In this document: one piece after another, positions 27,223 through 38,002 of the stretch | Layout: every line of letters starts with the position of its first letter | Numbering within the stretch: the stretch's first letter is position 1 | DNA from: JBBQUN01 sp963717115 | GTDB lineage: Bacteria > Actinomycetota > Acidimicrobiia > Acidimicrobiales > SZUA-35 | Direction of reading: 5' to 3' | Assembly (NCBI GenBank): GCA_963717115.1 | Contig: CAVQVO010000009.1 | Span: 496,001-560,000 of the forward strand | DNA length: 64,000 nt | Translations under genes and position numbers: made by a program | Notes under the pieces: model-generated | Databases searched by the model: none | What the model was told of the DNA's origin: nothing | The model's input: only the letters and a program-made list of their open reading frames with translations

Positions 27223-28392
27223 TCATCGATGGGCTCGCAGACGCTCGACGGCGGGCGGGACTGCGGCGAGCGCGGCGTCGACGTCGGCCTCGGTGCTGGA
27301 ATGGCCGAGCGACAGCCGCAGGGAGCCGAACGCCAGACCCCGGTCGAGGCCCATGGCGGCCAGGACGTGCGACGGCTCCATCGCCCCGCTGGCGCACGAC
27401 GAGGCGGCCGAGGCCATGACGTCGTCCTTCTCGAGCAGGAACAGCAGGGCCTCGCTCTCGATGCCGTCGAAGCAGAGATGGGCGATGTTCGCGGTCCGCG
27501 GTGGCGAGACCCCGTCGATCACCCCGGAGACGTGGGTTCCCGGGATGGCCGCCATCAGGCCCGACACGAGTCGGTCGCGCATGGCCCCGATCCGGTTCAC
27601 CGCAGCAGTCCGGGTGCGGTCGGTCTCGACCGCCGCCGCCGTCATGGACACGATGCCCGCCACGTTCTGGGTGCCGCTGCGTCGCTCGCGTTCCTGTCCG
27701 CCGCCCCGGGTGCGGGGGGCGAGCGGCGTGCCCTTGCGAACGAAGAGGACACCGACGCCCTGCGGCCCGCCGAACTTGTGGGCGGCCAACGAGAGCAGAT
27801 CGACCTGCGACGCGACCGCACGCAGATCGAGCCACGACAGGGCTTGAACGGCGTCGGTGTGAACCATGGCCCCCGGGGCCAGTCGGCGGACGATCGACGC
27901 GGCCTCGGCCACCGGTTGGAGGATGCCCGTCTCGTTGTTGGCCGTCATGACCGACACGACGGTCACCCGACGGGAGGGATCGGTGCCGGCCTCGTCGGCG
28001 GCTTCGGTCAGCCTGGACTCGAGCGCCTCCAGATCCAGTCGACCGTCGGGTCGGACCGGGGCGATGATCCCGTGACGGTCCTCGACCGGTTCGAGCACCG
28101 CGTGATGCTCGATGGCCGAGCACAGGGCCCGACCACCGACGGCGTCGAGCACACCGAAGATCGCCAGGTTGTCGGCCTCGGTGCCGCCACCGGTGAAGAC
28201 GATCTCGCCGTCGTCGCAGGCCAGGATGTCGGCGAGTTGTTCGCGGCATTCGCTCAGGGCGAGGTTGGCGTTCCGGCCCAACCGGTGGGCTCCCGACGGG
28301 TTGCCCGGCGGGCCGAGCAGGATCCGATGCATCGCCTCGACGGCGACGGCGCGCGGCGGCGTGGTCGCGGCGTGATCGAGGTAGTGCACCAT
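27223..28392 (-). CDS. Cysteine desulfurase (IscS/NifS family)
   Basis: A 389-residue PLP enzyme that takes sulfur from cysteine as a protein persulfide. The start YLDHAATTP, the PLP Lys206 in LAAHKFGGPQG, the RSGTQNVAG stretch and the catalytic Cys333 in SSCASGAMEPS are all present, which places it in group I (IscS/NifS) rather than SufS. It heads the desulfurase-mnmA-tsaC operon, so tRNA thiolation is its clearest duty; it may also serve Fe-S assembly. An ATG start fits the family. Confidence 0.94.
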   Translation of the reverse strand: MVHYLDHAATTPPRAVAVEAMHRILLGPPGNPSGAHRLGRNANLALSECREQLADILACDDGEIVFTGGGTEADNLAIFGVLDAVGGRALCSAIEHHAVLEPVEDRHGIIAPVRPDGRLDLEALESRLTEAADEAGTDPSRRVTVVSVMTANNETGILQPVAEAASIVRRLAPGAMVHTDAVQALSWLDLRAVASQVDLLSLAAHKFGGPQGVGVLFVRKGTPLAPRTRGGGQERERRSGTQNVAGIVSMTAAAVETDRTRTAAVNRIGAMRDRLVSGLMAAIPGTHVSGVIDGVSPPRTANIAHLCFDGIESEALLFLLEKDDVMASAASSCASGAMEPSHVLAAMGLDRGLAFGSLRLSLGHSSTEADVDAALAAVPPAVERLRAHR

Positions 28393-28438
28393 CGTCCCAG
28401 GCTACGGGGATCGCTTCGGACCCCGACGGTTCGGCGGA

Positions 28439-29429
28439 TCAGCGGTACGGCGGACTGGCCGGCGGGCCCGGACGTACGTTGGGAGGCGGGGGCGGGGGCG
28501 GCGGCGGGGGTCCGGTGGACACCGACCACGACAGGCGTCCGGGTGGGGGCGGGGCGGCACCCGGCGGAGGCGGCGCCTGGGTGGTGTAGCCGGCCCCGTA
28601 GGTGCTCGACAGGAAGGGCAGCATCGGGGCCTGGGCCTGCCCATCGGCGAACGTGAACCGTTGCTGGTAGGCGAACACGGCGGCCTGGAGATAGCCGACG
28701 TCGGACAACCACGACGGTTGGGGCGTGACGTTCGCCCGCTGCAGTCCCGACGCGAGGCGCGCGGCGAGCGTCGCCGAAGCCGACTCGGACAGCTCGTCGT
28801 GGCGGAGCATGAAGTCACGGAGGAGCGCGAACTGATCCTTCGCCATCCCGCCGGCGTCGAACCGTCGGCAGTACTCCTCGTGACCCTGCACCGGCGGGAA
28901 GAAGATCGGCTGCGCCAACGCACTCTCGAGCCGAACCACGATGGTGCCCGCGGCCAGGTCGCCGATCCGCTGGCTGCGCTTGGAGACGAGTGCGGCGATC
29001 GTGGCGATCAGGCCGCCGAGGATCAGGAAGAACTCGGCGAAGCCGACCAGCGCCCGAACCGCCGCATGCCGGACCTGCAACGGCCCGCCCTCGGTGGTCA
29101 CGACGCGGATCCCCAGCATCTTCTTGCCGGGGGTCTGGCCGCCGCGAAACGCCTCGGAAATCGGGTAGCCGAAGAACACCACGAACGCGAGCACCGTCCC
29201 GACCACGATGGCCGCCGTTTCGGAGATCGCCGCCACGGCCGTGATGGGCACCGAGACGAACGACCAGCAGCATGATCTGCACGGCCAGGTCGACGAACTT
29301 CGCCAGGATCCGCGAGCCGACCCCGGCCGCCCGGAACTCGAGCAGCACCGCCTCGGGCGTCACCACCGCCGCATGGTGCAGGGCCCGCTGCGGCCTTGCA
29401 TCGGCGATCGTCGGACCGCGGCGATTCAT
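28439..29429 (-). CDS. RDD family membrane protein (apparent frameshift)
   Basis: An RDD-domain protein of about 330 residues. The N-terminal part (TPEAVLLEFRAAGVGSRILAKFVDLAVQIMLLVV) and the rest (VPITAVAAISETAAIVVG onwards, with the GGQTPGKKMLGIRVV loop of RDD proteins) lie in different frames joined near 29256-29261 (GTCGTTCGTC). Removing one T restores a continuous first helix. The C-terminal 150 residues are soluble and end in a poly-Pro/Gly tail. The start is uncertain: ATG 29429 or GTG 29366. The gene is divergent from the SpoIIM gene; RDD, SpoIIM and the MoxR-DUF58 genes often cluster in actinobacteria. Function unknown. Confidence 0.75.
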
Positions 29430-29518
29430 CGACGGTTCCAACGATCGGCGATCGTGGGGCCGCGCCGGCTCACCGGTGCCTCGCCGTGCGCAACATGGGC
29501 ACTAGCGTAGGTTCGGTC

Positions 29519-30535
29519 ATGGACATCGACCGGTATCTCGTGACGAATCGTCCCGGTTGGGGTCGGTTGGCCGACCTGACGTCGCGGGTCGGTCGCAAGC
29601 CGTCGTCGCTCGACCCCGACGACGTGAAGCAGTTCGTCCGACTCTACGAACAGGCTTCGAGCCAGCTCAGTTTCGCCCGGGCGCACTACGACGACCCACG
29701 ACTCACCGCCGAACTGACCACCCTGGTCGGCAACGCGAACGCCGTGCTCTACCGACGATCGTCGAGCCCGACGGCGTCGATCCGGCGCTTCTTCGCCATC
29801 TCGTTCCCCGCCGTGGTCTGGCATCTCCGCATCACCATCGCCGTCGCCGCGGTCGTCACGTTCCTGCCCGCCGCCGTCTTCGCCGTCTGGCTCGGCAACG
29901 ACGAACGGGCCCTCGACCTGGCGCTGCCCGAGGCCGAGCGGGCGGCATACGTCGACGAGGAGTTCGAGGACTACTACCGATCGGCTCCGGCTTCGCAGTT
30001 CGCCACCGAGGTCCTGATCAACAACATCCGTGTCTCGTTCGTCGCGTTCGGCGCCGGGATCTTCCTGGGCTTGGGCACCGTCTTCATCCTGGCCTACAAC
30101 GGCGTCAACCTCGGCATGGCACTGGCGGTGTTCATCGCCGCCGACCAACAATCGAAGTTCTGGGGCCTGGTCATCCCCCATGGGTTGCTCGAACTCACCG
30201 CGATCGTCCTCGCCGGAGCGGCCGGCATGAGCATCGGGTTCGCCGTGCTGGCCCCCGGTGACCGGTCGCGCGGCGCCGCCTTCACCGAGGAGGCCCGACG
30301 AGCCGTCCTCGTCATCATCGGCCTCATCCTGATCTTCACCCTCGCCGGCCTCATCGAGGGCTTCGTCACCCCTGGGCTCCCCACCGTGCCCCGTGTCCTC
30401 ATCGGCGTCGTGGTCGAGGCGGCCTTCATCGCCTACGTCGTCGCGTTCGGACGGCGCGCCGCCGAACTCGGCTTCACCGGGCTCTCGACCGAACACCTCG
30501 AGGGATCCACCGGCCACCGCAGCCTGGCCGCCTGA
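29519..30535 (+). CDS. SpoIIM (stage II sporulation protein M) family membrane protein
   Basis: A 338-residue SpoIIM-domain protein. A soluble helical N-terminus (RYLVTNRPGWGRLADL..., with YEQASSQLSFARAHY) is followed by about six membrane helices, among them the family stretch NNIRVSFVAFGAGIFLGLGTVFILAYNGVNLG and the IPHGLLELTAIVLAGAAGM motif. In endospore formers SpoIIM works with SpoIID/P in septal wall remodelling; in non-sporulating actinobacteria its role is unknown, and no SpoIID or SpoIIP gene is present here. Divergent from RDD, and convergent with DUF58 across three tandem repeats. Confidence 0.85.
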   Translation: MDIDRYLVTNRPGWGRLADLTSRVGRKPSSLDPDDVKQFVRLYEQASSQLSFARAHYDDPRLTAELTTLVGNANAVLYRRSSSPTASIRRFFAISFPAVVWHLRITIAVAAVVTFLPAAVFAVWLGNDERALDLALPEAERAAYVDEEFEDYYRSAPASQFATEVLINNIRVSFVAFGAGIFLGLGTVFILAYNGVNLGMALAVFIAADQQSKFWGLVIPHGLLELTAIVLAGAAGMSIGFAVLAPGDRSRGAAFTEEARRAVLVIIGLILIFTLAGLIEGFVTPGLPTVPRVLIGVVVEAAFIAYVVAFGRRAAELGFTGLSTEHLEGSTGHRSLAA

Positions 30536-30537
30536 GA

Positions 30538-30612
30538 CGGCCCCCACCTCAGAGCCGGCCTACGGCCCCCACCTCAGAGCCGGCCTACGGCCCCCACCTC
30601 AGAGCCGGCCTA
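30538..30612. repeat. Three exact 25-bp tandem repeats
   Basis: The unit CGGCCCCCACCTCAGAGCC plus GGCCTA repeats three times without change (30538-30562, 30563-30587, 30588-30612). It covers the gap between the converging SpoIIM and DUF58 genes and runs into the last codons of DUF58. The join between units makes a GGCC-TAC-GGCC palindrome, so the array can fold. Identical copies point to recent expansion, or to a sequencing artefact of copy number. Confidence 0.9.
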
Positions 30613-31928
30613 CGGCCTTGGCCTCGCAGATACGCCTCACCCAGTTTCTCGCTGAATCGATCCGGAGCCGCATCGATCACGATCACGCCCCGCGCCCGGA
30701 GCCGAGCGGCCAGCCGCTGACGTTCGGCCAGCACCTCGATCGCCGACGCCCGCAGGAACGCCCCCTCGGCATCGGCGCGGCCGTGATGGGCCCACCGCAC
30801 CACATCGGGGTCCTGGACCGAGGCCACCACCACCAGGTGGGTCCGCGTCAGGATCGTCAGCGCCGGGAGCACGAACGACTCGATGACCTCCTCGGACAGC
30901 TCGGTCATCAAGACGAGCAGGTGACGGCGTCGGTACCGGGCGGCGACATGGGTCATCATCGACCGATAGTCGCTCTCGGCCAGCGCCGGCTCGAGGTCGA
31001 ACAGCGTCTCGGCCACCCGGGCCCGCTGCGACCGCCGGTTCGACGGTTCGATCGTGGCATGCACCGTCCGGTCGAAGGCCACCAGACCCATCCGGTCACC
31101 GAGCCCGGTCGCGAGCTCGGCCAACAACATGGCGGCGTCCATGGCGTACTCGAACCTCGGGATGGCGTCGATCCGCCCCGCCATGACTCGTCCCGAATCG
31201 AGCAGGCAGAGCACCGTCTGGTTCTGCTCGGCCCGATAGGTCCGCACCACGGGATGGGCCGACCGGGCCGTCGCCGCCCAGTCGATCCGCCGGGTCTCGT
31301 CATCGGGGGTCAACTCCCGCAGCGAGTCGAATTCGGTGCCGCCTCCCCGAGCCCGGGCCGATCGGAGCCCGACCTGCTGCGCTCGGGCCTGCCGGGTCGC
31401 CAGCTCGGCCTTCTTGGCCGACAGGAAGGCCGGAAGGACCCGCAACCGGGTCGGAACGGTCCGGGCCGACTGGCGGACCATCAGACCGAGCGGCCCCGAG
31501 GTCCGGACCACCATCCGGGCCGGTTCGAAGCGGCCCCGTCGCGAGGGTTCGATCCAGGTTCGGGCACCGCCGACCCCGTTGGCCGGCACCACCACCCGGA
31601 CCCGACGGGTCTCGGCCCGCAACGACGGAGCGAGGTCGTCGGCGATCCACACCGAGCGCCGCCGGCCGCCGGACTGCGAGACCTCCCAACCCATCGCCGC
31701 CTTCGAGCCGATCACCACCGACGACGGATGGATCCGCTCGATGGCGAACCGCTTCGGTGACGGGGCCAACACCCAATCGGCGACCAGCACCACGATCACG
31801 ACCGCGTTGACGAGCACCCAGGCACCCCACCATTCGTCCTCGCCGAAGGCGACGGGCACCACGAGTGCGCTCGCGGCGATCGTCACCAGGACGACCACCG
31901 ACCGTCGGGTCGGGACGGGCCAGCTCAT
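30585..31928 (-). CDS. DUF58 domain protein
   Basis: A 447-residue protein with two N-terminal hydrophobic helices (residues 8-55) and a DUF58 core: the motif EFDSLRELTPDDETRRIDWAA near the middle is the family hallmark, followed by a von Willebrand A-like region (VLCLLDSGRVM, RMGLVAFD). DUF58 proteins usually act with a MoxR ATPase, whose gene lies directly upstream, probably in assembling or maturing other membrane or metalloprotein complexes. The ATG at 31928 is chosen at the first helix; the frame is open further up. Its last eight or so residues are coded by the 25-bp tandem repeats. Confidence 0.87.
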   Translation of the reverse strand: MSWPVPTRRSVVVLVTIAASALVVPVAFGEDEWWGAWVLVNAVVIVVLVADWVLAPSPKRFAIERIHPSSVVIGSKAAMGWEVSQSGGRRRSVWIADDLAPSLRAETRRVRVVVPANGVGGARTWIEPSRRGRFEPARMVVRTSGPLGLMVRQSARTVPTRLRVLPAFLSAKKAELATRQARAQQVGLRSARARGGGTEFDSLRELTPDDETRRIDWAATARSAHPVVRTYRAEQNQTVLCLLDSGRVMAGRIDAIPRFEYAMDAAMLLAELATGLGDRMGLVAFDRTVHATIEPSNRRSQRARVAETLFDLEPALAESDYRSMMTHVAARYRRRHLLVLMTELSEEVIESFVLPALTILTRTHLVVVASVQDPDVVRWAHHGRADAEGAFLRASAIEVLAERQRLAARLRARGVIVIDAAPDRFSEKLGEAYLRGQGRRPALRWGP

Positions 31929-31971
31929 GGGTGGGGGCGATCGAGACGGGACGACACGGTCGACTCGCCCC

Positions 31972-33018
<1,047 letters not shown>

Positions 33019-33022
<4 letters not shown>

Positions 33023-34152
33023 GAGCGGGAACTCCGGGGGTCGGTCGGGAGCCGAGACGAGCTCGGCGAGGCGTTGGCGAAGACCAGGGGGGTGAGGTCG
33101 TCGATCTGGGTGACGAGCGCTGCGAGGTCGACGGGGCCGCCGACCGGTCCCTCGCCGATGATCGAGTGCAGCGACCCGGCGGGGACGCCCGTTCGGCGGG
33201 CGACCAGGTCGGCGGTGGTTGCCGGATCGAGATCGGGTTCGAGGCGGTGTTCCCGGCGCAGCCGCTCGGCGAAGTCCCGCCGCAGCCGTTCGGCCGCCCA
33301 CTCGTGGTTCCCGGCCCGTCGATGGAGCTCGGCCGAGGACCGCACCAGCAACGACGCCGGGATCTCCACCAGCACCGGTTCGACGACCACCCGTCCGAAG
33401 CGGCGACCACGGAACCAGAGCCACACCAGTCCGGCGACCACCAGCTGGGCGAGGAACACCTCGACCCGCGACGGGATCAAGCCGGCCAGCGTGTCGCCGC
33501 CACCGCCGGCGGTGGCGGGCAGGGTCGCCGGGTGCACGAGCGCGACCCGCTGGGTCGGGTCCTCACCGACGAGCCGGACGATCAGCGCGGCGTTGTCGTC
33601 GATGGCGAGGTGCGCGTTGTCGAACGGTGAGGCCCCACCCACGTTGACGACCTGGCCCAGTCCGAGGGCCGACTCGACCACGAACGCATTGCCCGACCCG
33701 TCGCCGAAGCACGACCGATCCGAGGCCCCGGCATCGAACTCGACGAGGAAGGAGCCCGACACCGTGTCGAGGTCATCGATCCGGGGAATCGTGCAACGGC
33801 CAGACGAACGGACGTCGTCGGAGACGTCGACGGAGAGCGCCCCGAGATCGCTGCCGGGATCGAGCACGATCACCCGACCGCCCTGGCGGGCGAACCGCTC
33901 GACCCGACCCGACAGCTCGGCGTCGAACGGATCCTCGACGACCACGATGACCGATGTCTCGCCGTCGAAGGGATCGAGTCCGACCCCCGCGGTGTACGTC
34001 GACAGCAGCTCGCTCAGGGCCTTGGTGCCACTCGGCGAGGTCGATCGGGGGTCGAGTGCGATGCCGTCGGTACGCCCCGGTCGGGCCAACACACCGATCA
34101 CGACCGCGACCACGGCCAGACCGAGCCAGAAACCCAGACGGTTGCCCCTCAC
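33019..34152 (-). CDS. DUF4350-type membrane protein
   Basis: A 377-residue protein with a transmembrane helix close to each end of its outer domain (LGFWLGLAVVAVVIGVLA at about 8-25, and VFLAQLVVAGLVWLWF at about 245). The region between has PSGTKALSELLSTY and an Asp-rich VVVEDPFDAELSG segment, which fit the DUF4350 domain of MoxR clusters. The cytoplasmic tail is helical and ends with an Arg/Ser-rich stretch. The GTG start overlaps the preceding stop (GTGA), and its own stop overlaps the MoxR start, so the cluster is tightly coupled. No enzymatic role can be assigned. Confidence 0.78.
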
Positions 34153-34853
34153 GAGGCACCGGTGCCGTCGGCCTCGGGCCCAGCCGCTGGTGTCTCGGCG
34201 CCCGATCCTGCCGGTCGGCGGGCTTCGCCGCGGCGATGACCACCGACCAGTTCCCGATCGATCGAGGCCAGCAGGGTGGCATCGTCGGGCCCGGCGGGTC
34301 GCTCGCCGAACCACGTGACCTCGTAGCGATCCGTCGCCGATGCGAACGTCGAATGCCGGGGCTCGCTCGGGTCGAACGTCCGCAGGTGCTCCCCGCTGGT
34401 GACCGACTCGCCCGGGTCGAGCTCGCGCCGGTCGGCGAGCCCGGTGGTCATGGCCCGGTAGCGGCATCGAACGGCGGCCACGAAGTCCCCGGACGCCTCG
34501 GCGTCGGCCGCCCGGGCCAGCCACTGTTCACGGGTGGCCCGCTCGCGCTCGGCGGTGATCACCTCCGGCCGCTTCCGTTCCCGGCCCCGAAGCCGGCCAC
34601 GGGGCAGGACGCGGACCAGGAACCAGGCGAGCGCAGCAGCGGCAACCGCCAACACGACCCAACCGATGAGATAGCCACCGCTGCCGGCGGAGGGGCCGAT
34701 GGTCACGAGCCCGTTCAGCCAGTCGAGGACGTCGACGATTCGGTCACCGATCCAACCGATCAGGCGGCCGATCGGTCCGGGCTCGGGAACCTCGTACTCG
34801 GGTCGGGCGAGGATCTCCGCCGCCCGATCCCGGATCTCGACGGCGTCAGCCAC
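34149..34853 (-). CDS. DUF4129 domain protein
   Basis: A 234-residue protein with a single strong transmembrane helix (GYLIGWVVLAVAAAALAWFLV, near 65-85) and a cytoplasmic DUF4129 domain behind it, marked by AAVRCRYRAMTTGLADR and the TSGEHLRTF and DRYEVTWFGERP segments. DUF4129 proteins accompany MoxR-DUF58 pairs in many actinobacteria and carry a helical domain of unknown role. The GTG start overlaps the end of the upstream membrane-protein gene by eight bases, and its stop overlaps the DUF4350 start. Confidence 0.82.
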   Translation of the reverse strand: MADAVEIRDRAAEILARPEYEVPEPGPIGRLIGWIGDRIVDVLDWLNGLVTIGPSAGSGGYLIGWVVLAVAAAALAWFLVRVLPRGRLRGRERKRPEVITAERERATREQWLARAADAEASGDFVAAVRCRYRAMTTGLADRRELDPGESVTSGEHLRTFDPSEPRHSTFASATDRYEVTWFGERPAGPDDATLLASIDRELVGGHRRGEARRPAGSGAETPAAGPEADGTGAS

Positions 34854-35715
34854 GATCGGGCACGGGGCCGAACGTCGGCCGGTCGAGAGGCAGCACCACC
34901 GAGGCACGAAGTTCGAGGTCGTATCCCTCGTCCCGGTAGCGGGCATCGAGGTAGAGCAGGCACATCGCAGCGCCGTTCAGAGGCAGCATGACGAACGAGA
35001 CCAGCAGGGCCACGGCAGCGTTGATGGCCAGCGCGACACCGTCACCGTCGATCCCGAACGTGATGAAGAAGAGGGCGATCCCGCCCTGCATGGCGGCGCC
35101 GACCAAGAGCAGCGCCGACATCAACCCCAAGACGGTGCCCCATCGGGGCCGGGCCAGACGAGCCGAACGGGTGAGCGCCGACCACGGGTTGGTCGGCTCC
35201 TCGAGGGCGATCACCGGCGAGACCAGGCCGAACAGCAGCAGGGCCGCCAGACCGGGGACGAGCAGCACGAGCCAGCCGAGCCCGGCGATGACATGCGACA
35301 GCACGAAGGCCCCCACGATGATCGGCAGCCGTCGGGCCGTGAACCCGATCGCCTCACCGGCCGTGGTGTCGCGTCCGTGGAGCCATCCGCCGACGACCCG
35401 CGCCACTCCGACTCCCGAAACGGCGGTGACGAACCAGCCGATCACCAGGTACAGGACGAATCCCGTGCTGAGGAGGTCGTCGGAGGTGAGCTCGCTGCGG
35501 ACGCCGAAGACCGCTGCCGGCGAGGAACCGTCGGAGCCGAGCGTCGTCCGTTCGATCAGGATCTGGGCCAGCGCCGCCGGCACCGCGATCCACATGGCGC
35601 ACAGCGCCAGCACCCGGGGCCGCTGCCGGAAGGCGTGGAAGGCTCCGTCGAGCAGATCGATCAGCCGGAGCGGTCGATCGGTGATGGGTGCCGGGGCACC
35701 GGTGGTCGTCACCAC
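34846..35715 (-). CDS. Multi-pass membrane protein of the MoxR-DUF58 cluster
   Basis: A membrane protein of about 289 residues, with about six helices, resembling the membrane domain of glycerophosphodiester phosphodiesterase-like proteins (DUF7544-type): a conserved LIDLLDGAFHAFRQRPRVL opening, the cytoplasmic SPVIALEEPTNPWSALTRSARLARPRWG stretch and the LYLDARYRDEGYDLELR ending. No phosphodiesterase domain is attached. The start lies at one of two adjacent GTG codons (35715 or 35712). It is the first gene of the cluster that runs down to DUF58, and is divergent from a methyltransferase gene. Confidence 0.75.
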   Translation of the reverse strand: MVTTTGAPAPITDRPLRLIDLLDGAFHAFRQRPRVLALCAMWIAVPAALAQILIERTTLGSDGSSPAAVFGVRSELTSDDLLSTGFVLYLVIGWFVTAVSGVGVARVVGGWLHGRDTTAGEAIGFTARRLPIIVGAFVLSHVIAGLGWLVLLVPGLAALLLFGLVSPVIALEEPTNPWSALTRSARLARPRWGTVLGLMSALLLVGAAMQGGIALFFITFGIDGDGVALAINAAVALLVSFVMLPLNGAAMCLLYLDARYRDEGYDLELRASVVLPLDRPTFGPVPDRG

Positions 35716-35768
35716 GACATTGTGGCCCAACCACACCGACCGCCCCAGGATCCTGCTATCCAACGGGC

Positions 35769-36530
35769 ATGGAAGGCTTCCGACCCGAGACGTACGGCCC
35801 CGAGACCTATGGCAACGCCTTCGCCGACGTCTACGCCAGCTGGTACGGCGGCATCACCGACGCCGCAGCGACGGCGGCGTTCGTCGATGCCCGCTCGGCC
35901 CCCGGATCCATCCTGGAACTCGGTTGCGGCGACGGCCGCCTGGCCGAGCCGATCGCGTCACGGGGGCGCACGGTGATCGCCGTGGATGCGTCGGCGGCCA
36001 TGCTCGATCGTTGCTCGGCCCGTTCGCCCGACGACGCCCGGCCCGGGCGGGTGCTCCCGGTCCGGGCCGATCTGGCCAACCTCCCGATCGGGGGCAGGGT
36101 CGGTGGCGCCCTCTGCGCCTTCAACACCCTCTTCAACCTGCCCTCGGCCGAGCGTCAACTCCGTCTCCTGCGATCCGTGGCCGCCGTGCTCGCCCCCGGC
36201 GGTGCGCTGGTGATCGAGGCGATCACCGGAACGGGGCTCGACGACGCCACCGGTCAGTCGGTCGGGATCTCGCGGATGACCGTCGACCGGCTGGTCCTGA
36301 GCGCCACGATCGTCGACGTGGCCTCTCAGACGATCTCGGGACAGCACGTCGACATCAGCGGCTCGGGCATCGTCCTCCGACCCTGGCAGCTGCGCTGGAC
36401 CACCCCCGAGCAACTCGACGCCATGGCGATCAGCGCCGGCCTGTCGCTCCTCGAACGTCACGGTGATTGGGACGAAACGCCGATCGGTCCCGACAGCGAC
36501 CGGCACGTCTCGGTCTACCGCCGGTCCTGA
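35769..36530 (+). CDS. Class I SAM-dependent methyltransferase
   Basis: A 253-residue methyltransferase. The SAM-binding motif I is ILELGCGDGRLAEP, followed by VIAVDASAAMLDRC (motif II, acidic residue for the ribose) and ALCAFNTLFNLPS (motif IV). The N-terminal ETYGNAFADVYASWYGGI matches small actinobacterial methyltransferases that modify diverse small molecules. The C-terminal half is a variable substrate cap. Substrate unknown. The ATG is the first start before the conserved region; the ribosome-binding site is weak. Confidence 0.85.
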   Translation: MEGFRPETYGPETYGNAFADVYASWYGGITDAAATAAFVDARSAPGSILELGCGDGRLAEPIASRGRTVIAVDASAAMLDRCSARSPDDARPGRVLPVRADLANLPIGGRVGGALCAFNTLFNLPSAERQLRLLRSVAAVLAPGGALVIEAITGTGLDDATGQSVGISRMTVDRLVLSATIVDVASQTISGQHVDISGSGIVLRPWQLRWTTPEQLDAMAISAGLSLLERHGDWDETPIGPDSDRHVSVYRRS

Positions 36531-36559
36531 ACCGAGCGATCCCGTCTCGGTCCCGCGCA

Positions 36560-37391
36560 TCAGAGGATCGTGACGATGCCCCCCCGGTCGGCGATCAGCA
36601 CGCCGCCGATCCCCATGGCGAGCACGAGTGCCGCAGCGACCACGCCGGCGACGGTGTGCGCAGACTTCGAACGGCCGATCTGGTCGGGCACCCAGGTGAG
36701 CAGCATCGCCACCAGGAACCCACCGACGATGCCGCCGAAGTGACCCCAGAACGAGATGCGGAACCCGGGAATCAGGGGCAGCAGGAGGTTCAGGAGGAAG
36801 ATGCCCCCGAGGGAGGTCTGGAAGATCGAACGACCCTGGGCGGCCAGGATCCCGGCCAACCCGCCCGCCATGCCGAGGACGGCTCCCGAGGCGCCGAGCG
36901 TTCCCGTGCCGAAATTGAACGCCACGACCGCCAGGCTGCCGCCGAGGAGGCCGCCGGCGTAGACGAGCAGGAACCGGAACCACCCCATGGCCTTCTCGAC
37001 CACCGGTCCGAACAGATAGAGCGCATACATGTTCAGGCCGATGTGGAAGATCCCATCGTGCAGGAACCCGCTGCGTCACGAGGCGCCACCATTCGCCGGC
37101 GGCAACGGCCGGACCGAACAGGAACCCGTCGTTGGTGACCTGTGACGACGATTGCTGGGCCAGGAAGGCCAGACCACACAGACCCATGATCACGAAGGTC
37201 GCCAGCGGACGGGTGGCCAGGTCGCCGGGCCGATAGATGCGCTGCGAACCGGCCTTGGTGCATTCGGGGCAGTGGAACCCGACCGAGGCCGCGTGCATGC
37301 ACTCGGGGCAGATCGGGCGATCGCAGCGCTGGCACCCGGTGGCCGCCGATCGATCGGGATGTCGATAACAGACCGCGTCGTCAGCAACCAC
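36560..37391 (-). CDS. Rhomboid family intramembrane serine protease (apparent frameshift)
   Basis: A rhomboid protease of about 276 residues with an N-terminal zinc-ribbon/B-box-like head (CYRHPDRS, CQRCDRPICPECM, HCPEC). The catalytic Ser lies in GASGAVLG and the His in FWGHFGGIVGG, so the active dyad is present. The frame breaks near 37068-37076: WRLVT is followed, one base later, by SGFLHDGIFHIGLNMYALYLFG. Removing a single base gives the uninterrupted, typical rhomboid sequence. The GTG start just precedes the Cys-rich head. Its substrates cannot be told from sequence. Confidence 0.85.
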
Positions 37392-37575
37392 GTCAGCGAG
37401 GGTACCGCTCGGCCACCCGGGCAGGCGTACCGCTCGATCACCTCATCACCCGGCTCGACCCGGGAACTGTGCAAGCATGACACGACGCTCTTCGCGACTT
37501 TCCGGTGGCGTTCGGCGTCATCTCTGGGCTGCGACCAAATCGGTCGCTTGCTCTCGATGCAGAGGAGAACCTGCA

Positions 37576-37942
37576 GTGGTCCAAGAATTCAAGGATTTCA
37601 TCAACAAGGGCGGCGTGTTCGAAGCCGCCGTCGGCCTGATCATGGCCCTGGCGTTCGCGCCGGTCGTGACCGGACTGGTCGACGTTCATTCTGATGCCGA
37701 TCATCGCCGCCGTCTTCGGGCAGCCCGACTTCGGGCAACATCGGGTTCAACCTCGGTGAGTCCGAGCTCTACGTCGGCAACTGGATCAACACGATCGTCA
37801 CCTTCGTGATCATCGGCGTCCGTCGATGTTCCTGCTGGTCAAGGCCTACAACCAGATGAACAAGCCGACCCCCGAAGAAGAGGCCGGCCCCAGCGAGGTC
37901 GACCTCCTCATCGAGATCCGCGATTCGCTCCGCCGGGGCTGA
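37576..37942 (+). CDS. mscL: Large-conductance mechanosensitive channel MscL (three apparent indels)
   Basis: The conserved MscL start QEFKDFINKGGVFEAAVGLIMALAF follows a GTG with a good AGGAGA site. The rest of the protein is recognisable in three frames: DVILMPIIAAVFGQPDFGNIGFN, GESELYVGNWINTIVTFVIIGV, then MFLLVKAYNQMNKP and the C-terminal SEVDLLIEIRDSLRRG. The breaks lie near 37684-37686 (GTTC for GTC), 37732-37735 (GGGC for GGC) and 37819-37824. The restored protein is about 121 residues, normal for MscL, which opens under membrane tension to release solutes. With three breaks in 140 bases, local sequence error is more likely than decay, but a true pseudogene is possible. Confidence 0.82.
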
Positions 37943-37950
37943 TACGCATC

Positions 37951-37976
37951 GGCCACGCCCGATGGATGGCGTGGCC
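37951..37976. terminator. Hairpin between converging mscL and meaB
   Basis: GGCCACGCC (37951-37959) pairs perfectly with GGCGTGGCC (37968-37976) across an eight-base loop. It lies nine bases after the mscL stop and 26 bases from the meaB stop, which suits a two-way terminator. The following CTCCCTCC is pyrimidine-rich but not a T-run. Confidence 0.6.
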
Positions 37977-38002
37977 CTCCCTCCGCATCGATGAGGACGC
38001 GG

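Noticed and set aside
37501..37575. Dyad GCGACC-AAATC-GGTCGC (37531-37547) before mscL as an operator
   Set aside because: A six-base stem is too common in such DNA to support a regulatory call without conservation data.
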